Part shown: positions 63,144-64,000 of the stretch, in pieces
Numbering within the stretch: position 1 is the stretch's first letter
Layout of the letters: each line of letters starts with the position of its first letter
From: Collinsella aerofaciens
Lineage (GTDB): Bacteria > Actinomycetota > Coriobacteriia > Coriobacteriales > Coriobacteriaceae
Assembly: GCF_028209625.1 (NCBI RefSeq)
Contig: NZ_JAQLDU010000011.1
Location: 1-64,000, forward strand
Direction of reading: 5' to 3'
DNA length: 64,000 bases
Notes under the pieces: model-generated
The model's database searches: none
What the model was told of the DNA's origin: nothing
The model's input: the letters and a program-made list of their open reading frames with translations, nothing else
Translations under genes and position numbers: made by a program

Positions 63144-64000
63144 AGGTTGCAGAGTGCTCCCCATTAGCTGCAATTCCAAGGTAGTTAGTACTTTTGGACT
63201 CAGATCGTCATACTGAACAAGAATTTGAGTTGAGTTTTCAGGGACAGATGCGCCATCGGCACACCAAAAACAGTCACCGATATCGATAAAAGGGATGCTC
63301 GAGCGCGTGAGGGCCCGTGCAAAAGAGCTTCCGCCCGCGTCACACTCCACGGCCACGACGCAGTAAAGGCCGGCGTCCGCGTACTCGATCGAGACTTCCC
63401 CTGCCGGAAACGTTTTCCGTACAAGCGCCGCCAGGCCATCACGCGCCCCACGAGCACGAGCGCGCACGCGGTTCACATGTCGCTCGTAATCACCCGATTC
63501 CAGCAAACGCGCCAAGGCAACCTGATCAACAGAACTTACCGACGAGGCGTAGAAACCAAGGTTGCGTTTAAACCTCTCCATTAGTTCATCGGGCAGCACC
63601 ATGTACGCCAAACGCAACGCCGATGAAAGGCTCTTCGAAAACGTGTTGGTGTAGATAACCGACTGGGCGGCATCGATCGACGCGAGCGCGGGAATCGGCT
63701 TGCCGGCAAGGCGAAACTCACAATCAAAGTCGTCTTCGATGAGATACCGACCTGGCCGCTCGGCGGCCCAGCTCAGCAACGCATAGCGACGTGCAATGCT
63801 CGTCACAAGACCGGTCGGATACTGATGAGACGGCATCAGGTGAAGGACATCGGTCCCGGTTTTCTGCAGCGCGCTCAAGTCCACGCCCTCAGCATCCAAC
63901 GGGATATGCCGCACTTCGCAACCCATGGCCTGATAGATGCGCGTCAAGCGCAAATAGCCTGGATCCTCGACGGCATACACCTTGTCCGCGCCAAGCAACT
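63138..64000 (-). CDS. MocR/PdxR-type GntR aminotransferase regulator, C-terminal part
   Basis: The frame runs off the right edge, so the N-terminal winged-helix DNA-binding domain is not seen. The visible 287 codons form a fold type I aminotransferase-like domain: VEDPGYLRLTRIY, HLMPSHQYPTG, LIEDDFDCEFR and the PLP lysine region YTNTFSKSLSSALRLAYMV. MocR proteins use PLP as an effector ligand, commonly to control pyridoxal or GABA genes. Whether this one regulates vitamin B6 synthesis depends on neighbours outside the window. The 3' end and stop lie in repeat copy 3. Confidence 0.85.
   Translation of the reverse strand, partial: LLGADKVYAVEDPGYLRLTRIYQAMGCEVRHIPLDAEGVDLSALQKTGTDVLHLMPSHQYPTGLVTSIARRYALLSWAAERPGRYLIEDDFDCEFRLAGKPIPALASIDAAQSVIYTNTFSKSLSSALRLAYMVLPDELMERFKRNLGFYASSVSSVDQVALARLLESGDYERHVNRVRARARGARDGLAALVRKTFPAGEVSIEYADAGLYCVVAVECDAGGSSFARALTRSSIPFIDIGDCFWCADGASVPENSTQILVQYDDLSPKVLTTLELQLMGSTLQPK

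Noticed and set aside
1..64000. tRNA, rRNA, transposase or prophage genes
   Set aside because: No cloverleaf with a recognisable T-loop, no rRNA stretches and no transposase or phage structural proteins were found among the gaps and frames examined by eye.

Overview
The window is GC-rich, densely coded chromosomal DNA of a strict or facultative anaerobe. The gene set points to the Coriobacteriia, most likely Collinsella or a close relative: a single-chain PurL of about 1,250 residues, a RecJ fused to a helicase, a DUF3516 Ski2-like helicase, a rubrerythrin with its rubredoxin domain at the N-terminus, and an electron-transfer-flavoprotein/2-hydroxyacid dehydrogenase operon. The taxonomic placement is inference from gene content. 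I saw no rRNA, tRNA, CRISPR array, prophage or classical insertion sequence.

Layout. 0.2-6.7 kb (minus strand): recJ-helicase, relA and a metallo-beta-lactamase-fold hydrolase. 6.9-9.5 kb: a BASS-type transporter, then cutC with a GalT-like DUF4931 gene. 9.5-11.5 kb: a more AT-rich gene for an exported propeller-like protein with a cytoplasmic zinc ribbon, flanked by two near-identical palindromic repeats. 11.5-17.6 kb (minus): a branched-chain amino-acid ABC transporter (binding protein, LivH, LivM, LivG, LivF) preceded by a decayed second binding-protein gene. 17.9-22 kb: homoserine dehydrogenase, an SDR, an alternating repeat array and a cation/proton antiporter. 22.2-31.5 kb: purL, a DMT exporter, a membrane diguanylate cyclase, a KdgT-type permease, azlC-azlD and an HD phosphohydrolase. 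31.5-35.1 kb (minus): FAD dehydrogenase, EtfB and ferredoxin-EtfA, probably an electron-confurcating lactate dehydrogenase.

35.5-38.7 kb (plus): a five-gene operon of small exported or membrane-anchored proteins of unknown function. 38.8-39.5 kb: a DUF554 membrane protein. 39.6-45.2 kb (plus): the most interesting block, a three-gene unit coding for a TerB-N/TerB-C protein, a BrxD-like P-loop ATPase and an Lhr/BrxHI-like helicase, without the PglX/PglZ/PglW partners of a BREX system. 45.2-49.7 kb (minus): an XRE regulator with a DUF4097 protein, Elp3, and a spermidine-synthase-fold protein. 50-55 kb (plus): a methyltransferase, a frameshifted trmB and a DUF3516 helicase. 54.9-60.7 kb (minus): DUF2130 protein, phosphoesterase, HIRAN protein with a tiny acidic/basic protein, aldehyde dehydrogenase and iron alcohol dehydrogenase. 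60.9-64 kb: rubrerythrin, a putative PD-(D/E)XK nuclease and the C-terminal part of a MocR-type regulator running off the window.

Non-coding structure is rich. Three copies of a roughly 120-bp element with terminal inverted repeats lie at 51.9, 61.6 and 63.0 kb, and two of them supply the stop codon of the adjoining gene. There are two copies of a 100-bp palindromic element at 9.5 and 11.4 kb, a 31-bp-period array of alternately oriented motifs at 20.3 kb, and a perfect 22-bp-arm palindrome at 56.7 kb. Several convincing intrinsic terminators mark transcription units.
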